Shown here piece by piece: positions 21,113 through 30,299 of a DNA stretch of 64,000 nucleotides. The translations under genes were made by a program, and so were the position numbers. The stretch covers positions 186,001-250,000 of the forward strand of contig NZ_VZPJ01000002.1 in NCBI RefSeq assembly GCF_008801605.1, written 5' to 3'. This DNA comes from Pseudomonas brassicacearum subsp. brassicacearum. GTDB taxonomy: Bacteria; Pseudomonadota; Gammaproteobacteria; Pseudomonadales; Pseudomonadaceae. The notes under the pieces were generated by a model, which was not told the DNA's origin, searched no databases, and worked only from the letters and a program-made list of their open reading frames with translations. The stretch's first letter is position 1; each line of letters starts with the position of its first letter.

Positions 21113-23326
21113 TCAGCTGGATTGGGCCTCGCTGTCTTCCTGCATATCGTCCAGGTATTGCGGCTGGTCGGTCTGGTCCGGCAGTTCGGTCACGACGCTG
21201 AAGTCGCTGATCTCGATGGCGCCGACGCCATGACCGAGCAGATGGAAGGAAAACGCCTTGCGCTGCTGCGGATTGTCGAAACGGAGGTTCATCACCAGCG
21301 GCTGGTCAGGTGTCACCGCCACGTCTGTCGGCAGGTCCATCGACACATCCTGCTCGAACTCCTTGGCCTTGAGGGAAATGTAGGCGGCATGGTCTGCCTC
21401 CACGGCGCGGATGGTCAGGCTGACGCGGGTCTGTGAACCCTTGGGCATTTCCAGGTATTGGGCACCGATCAGGTTGTCGGTCCAGTCGTTGGTGACCTGG
21501 GCCGGCAGCGGGATCTTATCCGCACTGCCGAATTGATAATGCTGGTTCAAGGGCGTGCGCAACAGGGTCTGGTCCAGGGCCGTGGCCCGGACGCCGATCA
21601 GCCTGGCGCGCTGGCCGCTGTATTGCCCGCCGTAGGTAGCGCGGTCGGCGATGAAGCCGTCGCTGGCGTAGTCACGGCAATGCTGGAGGAAGTCGCACTC
21701 GGTAAAGGTGCCCTTGCCGTTGTGATAGCGCAGCTTACCGTTGGTGAACGACATGATTTCCCGGCCCGTCGGGTAGTCCCGGAACATCGAGCGGCCGGAC
21801 AACGACGTGGGCACCGCAAAGCCGAAGTAGTCGAGGATCGAGGCGGTCAGGTCGACGTGGCCGTAGGTGCCGGACTTGATCCTGGGCAACGGCTCCGGCG
21901 CCAGCGTCAGGTTGAACCCCCAGGACGAGGCCAGCCGAACGTCGTCGATGCCATGGGATTCGTCCGAGGTGATGACCACCAGGGTGTTGTCCAGGATGCC
22001 CTGGCGTTCCAGGCCCGCCAGGAAGTTTTCCAGGGCGTCGTCCAGGTAACCTACTGCCGCCTGCTTGGCGGTGTCGTAGCGTTGCAGGTAGTCATCCGGT
22101 GCCGAGTAGGGTTGGTGCGTGCCCACGGTCAGCAGGGTCAGCATCCAGGGTTTGTCCGCTTGTTGCAGTTGCCCGACGTAGTCCAGCGCGCCCTCGAAGA
22201 AGGTCTTGTCGTCCATGCCCCAAGGGAATTGCAGATAGGCCGGTTGGGTGAACCACTCCATGCCCAAGGTTGTGTCGAAGCCGATGTGCGGCATGATCCG
22301 GTCCTTGGCCATGAACCGCAGGCCCGCGCCCTGCAGGAAATGCGTGGAAAAGCCGTTCTGGCGCAACTGGGCCGGCAGGCAGGCCTGGTTGCGCTGGGTC
22401 TGGTTGAGCATTTCGACGCCTTTGGGCGTGCCGTTGTCGAGCTTGTCGTAGTCGCCACACAGCATCGCGTAGAGGCCGCGAATGGTCTGGTGGCTGTGCA
22501 GGACGTAATCGGGTGTGTTCATGCCGCGCTCGGCCCAGGCACTGAGGTGCGGCATCAGGTTCTCCTGATAGCTGCTTTTCAAGGCCTGACGGTTGGCGCC
22601 CACGTAGGCCCCGGGAATGCCCTCCAGGGCGATGACCAGGACGTTGCGCGCACGCCCCGGTTCGGCCAGCAATCTGTTGCCATCGAGGTCCAGGCGGGTC
22701 AGCCCCTCCATCGGCGGGGCCGGGTCCACCGCATCGCCGTCGAGCCATTGTCGGGCCTGGTCCTGCCCGGCGGCGATACCTGCGGTGACGAGTTGGTGAG
22801 GCAGGTTGAACACGCTCCATTGGTCCGCCTCGCTGGGGCGCCAGGCTTGCAACGCGCCGTGGCCCAACAGAAGCAACACGGGCACGGCCCAGGCGTGGCG
22901 AGGCAAACGTGGCGCCTGGCGTGGGCGGCTGGTCCATTGAGTCATCAGCCAGAACGCCAGCGCGGACAACTGGATCGCGGCCAGCCAGGGATGGGCGAAG
23001 CCGCCGCTGGTGGAATTTTCAACGAACTGTGGGTCGGTCAGATAAAGAATGTCCGAAGGATTGGGCATCCGCCCGACCGCGCTGACCAGCTCGATGCTGG
23101 CCAGCATCAACGCGCTCCAGGCCAGCAATACCGGGAACGCCAGCCACCCGGGACGGCGATGGAGCAGCACGATCAGCAACCCGCCGATACCCAGGTCCGA
23201 GAGATAACCCAGCGGGTCGGACCAGCCCAGGGCGAGACGCAGGCCCATGGGGACGAGTAGTGCGCAGCCAATCAGGGCGATGAGGGCGGCGCGCGGATGG
23301 GTTGAAGCGCGATAAAGAACGTTCAC
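21113..23326 (-). CDS. LTA-synthase-like membrane sulfatase/phosphoglycerol transferase
   Basis: A protein of about 737 residues. The N-terminal part holds several membrane helices (about residues 10-175), followed by an alkaline-phosphatase-superfamily domain (about 225-560) and a C-terminal beta-rich extension. The LTA-synthase-type nucleophile is Thr281 in SHQTIRGLYA. Metal ligands fit VIALEGIPG and VVITSDESHGID, with TVGTHQPY nearby. Members move phosphoglycerol or phosphoethanolamine onto glycans or hydrolyse sulfate/phosphate esters; the substrate here is unknown. The GTG at 23326 after GAAAGGCC is chosen because the frame further upstream runs through a REP element. No neighbouring gene clarifies its role. 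Confidence 0.82.
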   Translation of the reverse strand: MNVLYRASTHPRAALIALIGCALLVPMGLRLALGWSDPLGYLSDLGIGGLLIVLLHRRPGWLAFPVLLAWSALMLASIELVSAVGRMPNPSDILYLTDPQFVENSTSGGFAHPWLAAIQLSALAFWLMTQWTSRPRQAPRLPRHAWAVPVLLLLGHGALQAWRPSEADQWSVFNLPHQLVTAGIAAGQDQARQWLDGDAVDPAPPMEGLTRLDLDGNRLLAEPGRARNVLVIALEGIPGAYVGANRQALKSSYQENLMPHLSAWAERGMNTPDYVLHSHQTIRGLYAMLCGDYDKLDNGTPKGVEMLNQTQRNQACLPAQLRQNGFSTHFLQGAGLRFMAKDRIMPHIGFDTTLGMEWFTQPAYLQFPWGMDDKTFFEGALDYVGQLQQADKPWMLTLLTVGTHQPYSAPDDYLQRYDTAKQAAVGYLDDALENFLAGLERQGILDNTLVVITSDESHGIDDVRLASSWGFNLTLAPEPLPRIKSGTYGHVDLTASILDYFGFAVPTSLSGRSMFRDYPTGREIMSFTNGKLRYHNGKGTFTECDFLQHCRDYASDGFIADRATYGGQYSGQRARLIGVRATALDQTLLRTPLNQHYQFGSADKIPLPAQVTNDWTDNLIGAQYLEMPKGSQTRVSLTIRAVEADHAAYISLKAKEFEQDVSMDLPTDVAVTPDQPLVMNLRFDNPQQRKAFSFHLLGHGVGAIEISDFSVVTELPDQTDQPQYLDDMQEDSEAQSS

Positions 23327-23373
23327 AAAAGCAGGCCTTTCGGTTGAAACCAATCTACTGAACGGACACGACC

Positions 23374-23399
23374 CCTGTGGGAGCGAGCTTGCTCCCACG
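23374..23399. repeat. Single compact REP hairpin
   Basis: CCTGTGGGAGCGAGCTTGCTCCCACG is one REP arm folded on itself (8-bp GTGGGAGC/GCTCCCAC stem). Unlike the other copies in the window it has no inverted partner. It lies in the divergent spacer between the sulfatase and LysR genes. Confidence 0.85.
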
Positions 23400-23593
23400 G
23401 AGGGTTGTTCCTTCGGTCATGAAATTGTCATGAGGAGGGATGGTACCAAGGGCAATCGCCCCTGGCCGAGGCAATGTCCCGGTGTCTGGCTGCGCTACGC
23501 TGTGGTTCACTGGCCCAGGCCTCTACAATGGCCGCGTAGCGCTGCTTTGAGACGCGCAGAAAACTTGTATCAGGATTTCTCATCGGGGGATGG

Positions 23594-24496
23594 ATGGACA
23601 GGTTCCAGGAAATGCAGGTTTTCCTCGCCGTGGCCCAGGCGTCGGGGTTTTCGGCGGCAGCGCGGCGCCTGGGGTTGTCGGCGGCCAGCGTCACGCGGGC
23701 GGTGGCGGCGTTGGAGCAACGCATCGGCACGCCATTGCTGGTGCGCACCACCCGCAACGTGTACTTGAGCGAAGCCGGCCAGCGCTTTCTCGAGGACTGT
23801 CGCCGGATCCTGAGCGATTTGCAGGAAGCCGAGGATTCGGCGGCCGGCAGCCACGTCCAGCCTCGTGGGCAGTTGACCATTACCGCGCCGGTGTTGTTCG
23901 GTCAGTTGTTCGTCACGCCGCTGCTGGTGGATTACTTGCACCGGTTCCCCGAGGTCAGCATCAACGCCTTGTTGTTGGATCGCACGGTCAGCCTGGTGGA
24001 GGAGGGCATCGACGTTGCCCTGCGCATTGGCGAGCTGCCGGACAGCAACTTGCACGCCGTGCGTGTCGGTGAAGTGCGGCGGGTGGTGTGCGGTGCCCCG
24101 GATTTCTTCGCGCGCCACGGGCGGCCCCGGCATCCGGAGGACTTGGAGCGAATGCCCGTGGTGGCGTCATCGGCCATTGGCCAGGTCAAAAGCTGGACCT
24201 TCATCGATTCAGGCCAACCGTTGGCCGTCCGGCCCGTGCCTCGGCTGGTGGTGACGGCCAACCAGGCGGCGATCACGGCGGCCTGCCAGGGGTTGGGGAT
24301 GACGCGGGTCCTGTCTTACCAAGTGGCAGGTAACGTGGCGGCCGGGGAACTGGAAATCGTCCTGGCCGATTTTGAATTGCCGCCTCTGCCGATCCATGTG
24401 GTGTACCAGGGCGGGCGCAATGCGCCGACGCGGGTCCGCAGTTTTGTCGATTTCGTCGTCGGTGCACTGCGCGAACATCCGGCCTTGAGCGGTTGA
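23594..24496 (+). CDS. LysR-family transcriptional regulator
   Basis: A 300-residue LysR regulator. The N-terminal winged helix (MDRFQEMQVFLAVAQASGFS, then AAARRLGLSAASVTRAVAAL) spans about residues 1-60. The effector-binding domain begins near residue 90 (RGQLTITAPVLFGQLFVTPL). Its ATG follows GGGGAT. It is divergent from the sulfatase gene and lies 125 bases ahead of a glutathione S-transferase gene in the same direction. That neighbour is a common arrangement for LysR/GST pairs, so the GST gene is a plausible target. The effector is unknown. Confidence 0.92.
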   Translation: MDRFQEMQVFLAVAQASGFSAAARRLGLSAASVTRAVAALEQRIGTPLLVRTTRNVYLSEAGQRFLEDCRRILSDLQEAEDSAAGSHVQPRGQLTITAPVLFGQLFVTPLLVDYLHRFPEVSINALLLDRTVSLVEEGIDVALRIGELPDSNLHAVRVGEVRRVVCGAPDFFARHGRPRHPEDLERMPVVASSAIGQVKSWTFIDSGQPLAVRPVPRLVVTANQAAITAACQGLGMTRVLSYQVAGNVAAGELEIVLADFELPPLPIHVVYQGGRNAPTRVRSFVDFVVGALREHPALSG

Positions 24497-24621
24497 AGCA
24501 TTGTTTCGCTGGCTGAAACAATGGATTGCATTTCTGGGTGATTCTCTTGGTTTTGCCTGGAGCGGAAGATGACCCCATCGACGCCGTTGTGCTGATGGCG
24601 TCACTTGCAGCGGAGTCGACC

Positions 24622-25248
24622 ATGAACCCTATCAAGCACTATCACTTCCCGCTTTCCGGCCATTCCCATCGCGTTCAACTGATGCTTTCGTTGCTCGGGC
24701 TGCCTGTCGAAGAGGTCTTCGTCGACTTGGCCAAGGGCGCGCACAAACAGGCGGACTTCCTGGCGCTCAATGCGTTTGGCCAGGTACCGGTCATTGACGA
24801 CGATGGTGTGGTGCTGGCGGACTCCAGCGCGATCCTGGTGTACCTGGCGCACAAATATGGCAAGGGCCGCTGGCTGCCGACCGATCCTGTTGGCGCCGCC
24901 CGGGTGCAACGCTGGTTGTCGGTGGCGGCTGGGCCGATCCATGCGGGCCCGGCCACGGCGCGACTGATCACGGTGTTTGGCGCGGCCTACAACGCTGAGG
25001 ACGTGATTGCCCGTTCCCACAACGTGCTGAAAGTTATTGATCAAGAATTGAGCAACCGTGCTTATCTGGCGGGTGACGCTGCGACTGTCGCGGACATCGC
25101 CGGCTACAGCTACATCGCCCACGCACCGGAAGGCAACGTATCGCTGGAGGACTATGCCAATGTGCGGGCCTGGCTGGCGCGGATCGAAGCCTTGCCCGGG
25201 TTCGTGGGCATGCCGCGTACGGTTGTCGGGTTGCAAAAGCACGCCTGA
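24622..25248 (+). CDS. Glutathione S-transferase family protein
   Basis: A 208-residue GST. The N-terminal thioredoxin-like domain (residues 1-78) has [20 protein letters not shown] with a Ser in the position typical of beta/theta-class catalysis. The [10 protein letters not shown] and [11 protein letters not shown] segments form the glutathione site. The C-terminal all-helical domain follows ([20 protein letters not shown]). It likely conjugates glutathione to electrophiles; the substrate is unknown. The ATG at 24622 after CGGAG is favoured because the in-frame upstream extension is not GST-like. Probably controlled by the adjacent LysR protein. Confidence 0.9.
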   Translation: MNPIKHYHFPLSGHSHRVQLMLSLLGLPVEEVFVDLAKGAHKQADFLALNAFGQVPVIDDDGVVLADSSAILVYLAHKYGKGRWLPTDPVGAARVQRWLSVAAGPIHAGPATARLITVFGAAYNAEDVIARSHNVLKVIDQELSNRAYLAGDAATVADIAGYSYIAHAPEGNVSLEDYANVRAWLARIEALPGFVGMPRTVVGLQKHA

Positions 25249-25283
25249 AACGGAACTCGGTGGCGAGGAAATTTATCTTCACG

Positions 25284-25368
25284 GTGGGAGCAAGGCTTGC
25301 CCGCGATGAAGGCGCTGCGGTCTTTCAGAGATCGAGGCGCCTGTTTCGCGAGCAAGCTTTGCTCCCAC
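25284..25368. repeat. REPIN, variant arm type
   Basis: GTGGGAGCAAGGCTTGCCCGCGAT faces TTCGCGAGCAAGCTTTGCTCCCAC. The left arm is the GCAAGGCTTGCCCGC variant and the right arm the GCAAGCTTTGC variant, so the hairpin is imperfect. It lies between the GST gene and the 3' end of the rhamnan operon. Confidence 0.9.
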
Positions 25369-25417
25369 ATGACAGAGACAGGTCCCTCACCACAGCAATT
25401 GCATCGTTCCAGTAGAC

Positions 25418-26548
25418 CTATGCGTAGGAAAGCGCCTTTTCCTCCAGCAGTTCCTCGTATAGCCGCACCCACTTGCGGCCCATCTCTTCAGACGTGAACA
25501 ACTGTCGGTAACGGGCTTCGGCTCTGGCGCCCATTGCCTGGGCTTGTGCCGGGTTTTCCCACAGGGTGCGCATCGCCTCGCGAAAAGCTTCGGGATTGCT
25601 CGGTGGCACCACCAGGCCGGTTTCTTCGTGGACATTGATGTAGCTGGTGCCGGTGCCGATTTCGCTGGAGATCATCGGTTTGCCGAACATCGCGCCTTCG
25701 AGCAGCGAGATGCCGAAGGCTTCGGAGCGCAAGTGCGAAGGGAACACGATGGCATAACTCAGTTCCAGCAGCGCGACCTTGTCTTCGTCCCCCAGGCGTC
25801 CGAGGAAATGCAGGTTGCGCAGGCCCAATGCCGCCGCCTGGGCATGCAGTTGTTTTTCCAGCGGGCCGGCACCCACGATGACCACGGGGTAATCCACGCC
25901 TTTGAGGGCGTCGAGCAGAATGTGCAGGCCTTTGTAGTACCGCATCACCCCCACGAACAAAAAGAAACGCTCGCCCAGTTTTGCCTTCCACCCCGCCATG
26001 CGCTCGGCGTCAGGCTGTGGATAACTGGTCTTGTTCAGGCCGTAGGTGATGATCCGGGTCTTGGTGGGGTATTGCTTGAGCACATCGCTGGTATGAACAT
26101 AGTTCGGCGACGCCGCGACGATGCGCTCGGCGCCGTCCAGAAAGCGCCGCATCAAGGGGCGATAGAGCTTGAGCAGGTGCCGCTGGCGAACGATGTCCGA
26201 ATGGTAGGTCACGATGTAGGGTTTTTTCACGCAGGTGAAAAAATGCACCAGGTCCATGAACGGCCAGGGGAAGTGGTAGTTGATCACGTCCGCTTCGGCG
26301 GCCAGCTCACGGAATTTCCTGAACACGCTGTAGGAGAAGCCGGTGGACGCCAGTTGGAAGTCCATTCGCGCCTGATGAACGACATGCTGTCGGATCTTGA
26401 TCGGCTCGGGCGCCGGCTGCCTGCTCAGGGCCAACACGGTGTTATCGATACCCAATCGGTCAGTGCTGTCGCACAGCTGGAAGATGACCTGTTCGATGCC
26501 GCCCATGGAGTCTGGCAAATAGGTTTTGTAAAAGTGCAGGACTCGCAT
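25418..26548 (-). CDS. wbpZ: Rhamnosyltransferase WbpZ (GT4)
   Basis: A 376-residue GT-B fold glycosyltransferase of family 4. The N-terminal acceptor domain begins MRVLHFYKTYLPDSMGGIEQ. The C-terminal donor domain has FLFVGVMRYYKGLHILLDAL and the E-x7-E motif region EAFGISLLEGAMFGKPMISS (about 275-300). In P. aeruginosa WbpZ adds an early D-rhamnose residue during common polysaccharide antigen assembly on the cytoplasmic face of the inner membrane. It is the last gene of the operon and directly follows wbpY with no gap. Name rests on gene order and sequence resemblance. Confidence 0.88.
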   Translation of the reverse strand: MRVLHFYKTYLPDSMGGIEQVIFQLCDSTDRLGIDNTVLALSRQPAPEPIKIRQHVVHQARMDFQLASTGFSYSVFRKFRELAAEADVINYHFPWPFMDLVHFFTCVKKPYIVTYHSDIVRQRHLLKLYRPLMRRFLDGAERIVAASPNYVHTSDVLKQYPTKTRIITYGLNKTSYPQPDAERMAGWKAKLGERFFLFVGVMRYYKGLHILLDALKGVDYPVVIVGAGPLEKQLHAQAAALGLRNLHFLGRLGDEDKVALLELSYAIVFPSHLRSEAFGISLLEGAMFGKPMISSEIGTGTSYINVHEETGLVVPPSNPEAFREAMRTLWENPAQAQAMGARAEARYRQLFTSEEMGRKWVRLYEELLEEKALSYA

Positions 26549-27679
26549 TCAACCTCCCAAGACCTGGCGATACGCTTGGGCGGTGACCTTCGCACAGCGT
26601 TCCCAGGAAAAAAGCGCCGCTTGTTGCAACCCCGCTTCGCGACACGCTTGCCAGTGCTGGGGATCTTCCATCAACCGGCCCATGGCTTCTCGCATGCCTT
26701 GCGGATCGTCCGGCTCGCAATAATTTCCGGCTGGTCCCGCCACCTCGGGCATCGCCGAGCAGCGGGTGGTAATCACCGGTGTACCACTGGCCATGGCTTC
26801 AAGCACCGGCAGGCCAAAGCCTTCGTAGTAGGACGGGAAAATCAGTGCCCGTGCCCCCGCCAACAGTTGGGCGACCTGTTCGTCAGGCAGGTAACCCGCC
26901 AGACAAACATGACCGCCAGCCAGGGCGCCTTTCAACTCATCATTGAGCTGCGCCTGTTGCCATCCGCTCATTCCTACGATGAACAAAGGAAAGGTCTGAC
27001 GTACGGATTCAGGAAGCCCGGCGTGGGCACGCAGGGCCAGTGACAGGTTCTTGCGCGGCTCCAGGGTGCCGACACATAGAAAGTAACGACCGTGCTCCAG
27101 GCCGTGGGCCTTGAGTACGGCGTCAATGGATGCGGGTTCGCGCGGATGGAAACGCGCCGCCACGCCCAGCGGAGCGACCCGCAGGCGCTCGGTGGGGAGG
27201 CCGAAATGCTGTTGCACCTCGTCGGCGATGAACTGCGAAACGGTCATGATCAGTTGCGCCTGCTCCACCGCCCGGGCCAGCCGCCGCTCGATCTCTTTCA
27301 GGCGTGCCGGCGGTTGCGTCTCGGGATAACGCACATGTGTCAGGTCATGCAGGGTCATCACCGTCGGGCCGTCAAAGGCCAGCGGCCACAGGCTGGGATC
27401 GTGGTACAGGTCGATGGCCTCGGGACGGCCTTGGTCAAAGCGTTTCTGTTCCAGCCAGCGTCGCGCCTGATAGGCACCCGGAACCCGCCGCAACAAGGGA
27501 CTGAATCTCGAATAGCCAGGCGTGGGCGCTTGTGGCAGCTGCGAGTTCCAGCCCCAGCCGTGGAACAGCGACAACTGCACATCAGGCTCCCGGACCAGGG
27601 CAGTGGCCAGTTCCGACACGTATTGGCCGATGCCGGTACGTGGCGCCTGGAGGATGCGTGCGTTGAGGGCTATCCGCAT
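26549..27679 (-). CDS. wbpY: Rhamnosyltransferase WbpY (GT4)
   Basis: A 376-residue GT4 glycosyltransferase. N-terminus MRIALNARILQAPRTGIGQY is typical of WbpY/WbdB-like mannosyl- and rhamnosyltransferases. The donor domain has YFLCVGTLEPRKNLSLALRA and the nucleotide-sugar motif YEGFGLPVLEAMASGTPVIT. It acts with WbpX and WbpZ to build the D-rhamnan chain from GDP-D-rhamnose. Its start overlaps the end of wbpX by 10 bases and its stop touches wbpZ, so translation is coupled. Linkage specificity cannot be read from the sequence. Confidence 0.88.
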   Translation of the reverse strand: MRIALNARILQAPRTGIGQYVSELATALVREPDVQLSLFHGWGWNSQLPQAPTPGYSRFSPLLRRVPGAYQARRWLEQKRFDQGRPEAIDLYHDPSLWPLAFDGPTVMTLHDLTHVRYPETQPPARLKEIERRLARAVEQAQLIMTVSQFIADEVQQHFGLPTERLRVAPLGVAARFHPREPASIDAVLKAHGLEHGRYFLCVGTLEPRKNLSLALRAHAGLPESVRQTFPLFIVGMSGWQQAQLNDELKGALAGGHVCLAGYLPDEQVAQLLAGARALIFPSYYEGFGLPVLEAMASGTPVITTRCSAMPEVAGPAGNYCEPDDPQGMREAMGRLMEDPQHWQACREAGLQQAALFSWERCAKVTAQAYRQVLGG

Positions 27680-29037
27680 GCTGTTTCCCGGTCGACGATG
27701 ACTTCGTTAACGTGGCCCTCGATCCGCTCCACCAATTGCGCACTGGCCTGGTGCCAACTCAGCCATTGCCATTGTTCCAGGTTGCGCTTGGCCGGGAATA
27801 CCCCGGTATGCTCCATGTCGATGACCAGGTTTGCCAGGCTTTGAGGATCGTCGAGATCGAAGTAGGCCATGAACTCACCGCCGATTTCCCGAAACACTTC
27901 AATGTCGCTGCCCATCGCCGGCAAGCCGCGCTGCATGGCTTCCACAAGGGGCAGGCCGAAGCCTTCCACATAGGACGGGAACACCAACGCAGTGGCGTGG
28001 CGATAGGCGTGTTCCAGGCTTTGGTCCGAGAGATTGTTGAACATGAACAGGCGGCTGTTGAGTTGTGGATGACGCTCGATACGTTCGATCAACGCCTCGC
28101 ATTTCCAGCCGATCTTCCCGACGACGCACAGCCGCGCCTGGGAGCCGGCAGCCCAGGCCCGATCGAATGCATCGAGCAGATAAGCGTGGTTTTTGCGCGG
28201 CTCGATGGTGCTGACCATCAGGAACACCGGCTCGGGGCGCTTGAACAGCCGCAGCAACTTCGTATCGACGGCGTGGGCGGCGTTTATCTGGTCCAGTTCG
28301 CTGCCCAGGTGGAAATAGTCGAACCAGCGTTCTTGTACCTGCTGCTCGCCAATGCGCCGGACCATTTCCTGGCGCAGCTGGTCACGGATGGTGGCGGAGA
28401 TGGCGATGTAGCCGTCGGCGGTGCGGGCAATCCAGTCGAACCAATGATTGAACACCTTGACCAGCCCGGCGTCGCAGAATTGTGGATGAGACAGGGGAAT
28501 CAGGTCGTAGACCACCGAGATGATCCCGACGCCATCGCGCTTGAGCTGTTCGGCCAGGGGGAAGATATCCGAGTGCCAGGATGAATCGAGCAAGACCAGT
28601 TGATCGCCGGCCCGATGCTCCAGCGGTACGCAACGCTTCGGCAGCTCTTGGCCTTTGAGGGCACGGTCGAACAAACGTATCGGTATGCTCAAGAAGCCGA
28701 AGGCGAACAGTCGGCAGCCAACGTACAGGAGGCGACGGGCCCACAATGATCGGCTGAAGGGCCACTGCCGTGCGAGCGTCCTGTGCCAGAACCAGAACAG
28801 GTTGGCCATCTGTTCCCAGCGGATCCGTAGGCTGACCAGATCCAGTTTATTGGTCGACAGCGGTGCCAGGCTCTTGGCCTCGTACAACTTGCCCTGCAGC
28901 ATGACCACTGGAATGCATTCACGTTCGCCATCCTTGGCCGGCAGTTCGCGAATCACATTGCGCACGACGCGCTGAATGCCGGAATTGACTTCCGGGTGTT
29001 CGAACACATAGGTGCATTCCACCAACAGACGGCTCAT
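27670..29037 (-). CDS. wbpX: Rhamnosyltransferase WbpX (GT4)
   Basis: A 455-residue GT4 glycosyltransferase, larger than its two downstream partners. The N-terminus reads SRLLVECTYVFEHPEVNSGI. A basic, aromatic segment (about residues 90-130, FWFWHRTLARQWPFSRSLWA) could associate with the membrane. The donor-binding motifs are VFLMVSTIEPRKNHAYLLDA and YVEGFGLPLVEAMQRGLPAM. It polymerises D-rhamnose in the A-band chain. It overlaps wzt by 4 bases and wbpY by 10. Gene order exactly follows the P. aeruginosa cluster. Confidence 0.87.
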   Translation of the reverse strand: MSRLLVECTYVFEHPEVNSGIQRVVRNVIRELPAKDGERECIPVVMLQGKLYEAKSLAPLSTNKLDLVSLRIRWEQMANLFWFWHRTLARQWPFSRSLWARRLLYVGCRLFAFGFLSIPIRLFDRALKGQELPKRCVPLEHRAGDQLVLLDSSWHSDIFPLAEQLKRDGVGIISVVYDLIPLSHPQFCDAGLVKVFNHWFDWIARTADGYIAISATIRDQLRQEMVRRIGEQQVQERWFDYFHLGSELDQINAAHAVDTKLLRLFKRPEPVFLMVSTIEPRKNHAYLLDAFDRAWAAGSQARLCVVGKIGWKCEALIERIERHPQLNSRLFMFNNLSDQSLEHAYRHATALVFPSYVEGFGLPLVEAMQRGLPAMGSDIEVFREIGGEFMAYFDLDDPQSLANLVIDMEHTGVFPAKRNLEQWQWLSWHQASAQLVERIEGHVNEVIVDRETACG

Positions 29038-30299
29038 GGCAACTCCTTTTGCGGCACCGCTTCGACGACAGGCTGGCTCGAACGCCGGATGCAGGTCTCG
29101 GCCTGGAGCCAGGAACAGCCGACGAAATCCTCCTGGCGATTATTGATGACGTGAAACACCAACCCGTAGTCGCGCCATTCGAAATTACGGTCCAGGTGCG
29201 AATCCAGCCGCGACAGGCTGAGCGCGACGGAGTAATTGCCCTTGCCCAGGCGCATATCGAAGCTGAAGCGGAAGGTGATCTGTTCGCCGGCCTTGAGGTC
29301 GGTCACAGCTTTGTCCTGGCGATGGGTATTGATGCCGTACATGGGCTGGCCAAGACGGTCCTTGATCAAAAAGCCCAGCACCAGCCGCTCGATGTCCTGG
29401 CGGATTTCAACCCGCACTTGCAACACCATCGGCTGGCCGATCTCGGCCACTTCCACCGGCTGCCCCTGACTGTTGAGCAGTTGTACATCGATGATGCCGG
29501 CTTCGCCGGTGCCGGAAATCGTGCGCACCTGGCCGTTGGCGAGCATTTCCTGGCGGACCACCTGGCCTTCGCGCTGGGCCAGCATCGCGTTGTAATAATC
29601 CATCACTTCTTCGGGCTTGCCGCGCATCGCCATGCGCCCGTGCTCCAGCAGGATGGCGGTGTCGCAGATTGACTGGATCGCCGAGCGATCGTGGGACACG
29701 ATCAGCAGCGTGGTTCCGGCCTTGCGGAAGCTGCGGATGCGCTCGAAGCTCTTGTGCTGGAAGTAGGCGTCGCCCACTGACAGCGCCTCGTCGACGATCA
29801 GGATGTCCGGACGCCGGGCGGTGGCGACGCTGAAAGCCAGGCGCATCTGCATGCCGCTGGAATAGGTGCGTACCGGTTGGTCAATGGCCTCGCCGATTTC
29901 AGCAAACCCTTCGATCTCGGGCATCAAGGCTTCGATTTCTTCCACCTGCATGCCTAGCAGCTGTCCGGCCATGAACGCGTTCTGGCGGCCGGTGAAGTCT
30001 GGATGAAAGCCCATGCCCAGTTCCAGCAGTGCGGCGACACGACCTTGCAACTGGATGTGGCCGCAGGTGGGTTGGGTGGTACCGGTGATCATCTTGAGCA
30101 ACGTGCTTTTGCCGGCACCGTTGACCCCGACGATGCCGACGGCTTCCCCGGGCTGGATCTCGAAATCCACGCCTTGCAGGATCCAGTGCAACTGATGACG
30201 CTGGCGGGAAAAGGGGATCAACCATTCGAACAGCCGGCTCCAGCGGTTCGGATACTGCTTGTAGGCCTTGCCCAGGCCACTGACGCGCAAATGTCCCAT
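29034..30299 (-). CDS. wzt: O-antigen ABC exporter ATP-binding subunit Wzt
   Basis: A 421-residue protein. The ABC ATPase domain (about 1-245) has Walker A GVNGAGKST at residues 58-66, signature region TYSSGMQMRLAFS, and Walker B ILIVDEALSVGD. A C-terminal domain (about 265-400, beta-rich) follows that, in ABC exporters of end-capped O-polysaccharides, recognises the modified non-reducing end. Its presence implies that the D-rhamnan here is terminated by a cap, which fits the methyltransferase genes in the divergent operon. It overlaps wzm by 1 base and wbpX by 4. Confidence 0.93.
   Translation of the reverse strand: MGHLRVSGLGKAYKQYPNRWSRLFEWLIPFSRQRHQLHWILQGVDFEIQPGEAVGIVGVNGAGKSTLLKMITGTTQPTCGHIQLQGRVAALLELGMGFHPDFTGRQNAFMAGQLLGMQVEEIEALMPEIEGFAEIGEAIDQPVRTYSSGMQMRLAFSVATARRPDILIVDEALSVGDAYFQHKSFERIRSFRKAGTTLLIVSHDRSAIQSICDTAILLEHGRMAMRGKPEEVMDYYNAMLAQREGQVVRQEMLANGQVRTISGTGEAGIIDVQLLNSQGQPVEVAEIGQPMVLQVRVEIRQDIERLVLGFLIKDRLGQPMYGINTHRQDKAVTDLKAGEQITFRFSFDMRLGKGNYSVALSLSRLDSHLDRNFEWRDYGLVFHVINNRQEDFVGCSWLQAETCIRRSSQPVVEAVPQKELP

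Noticed and set aside
21458..23260. 600-codon plus-strand open frame opposite the sulfatase
   Set aside because: Antisense to a gene with clear membrane and catalytic motifs; its own translation looks random.
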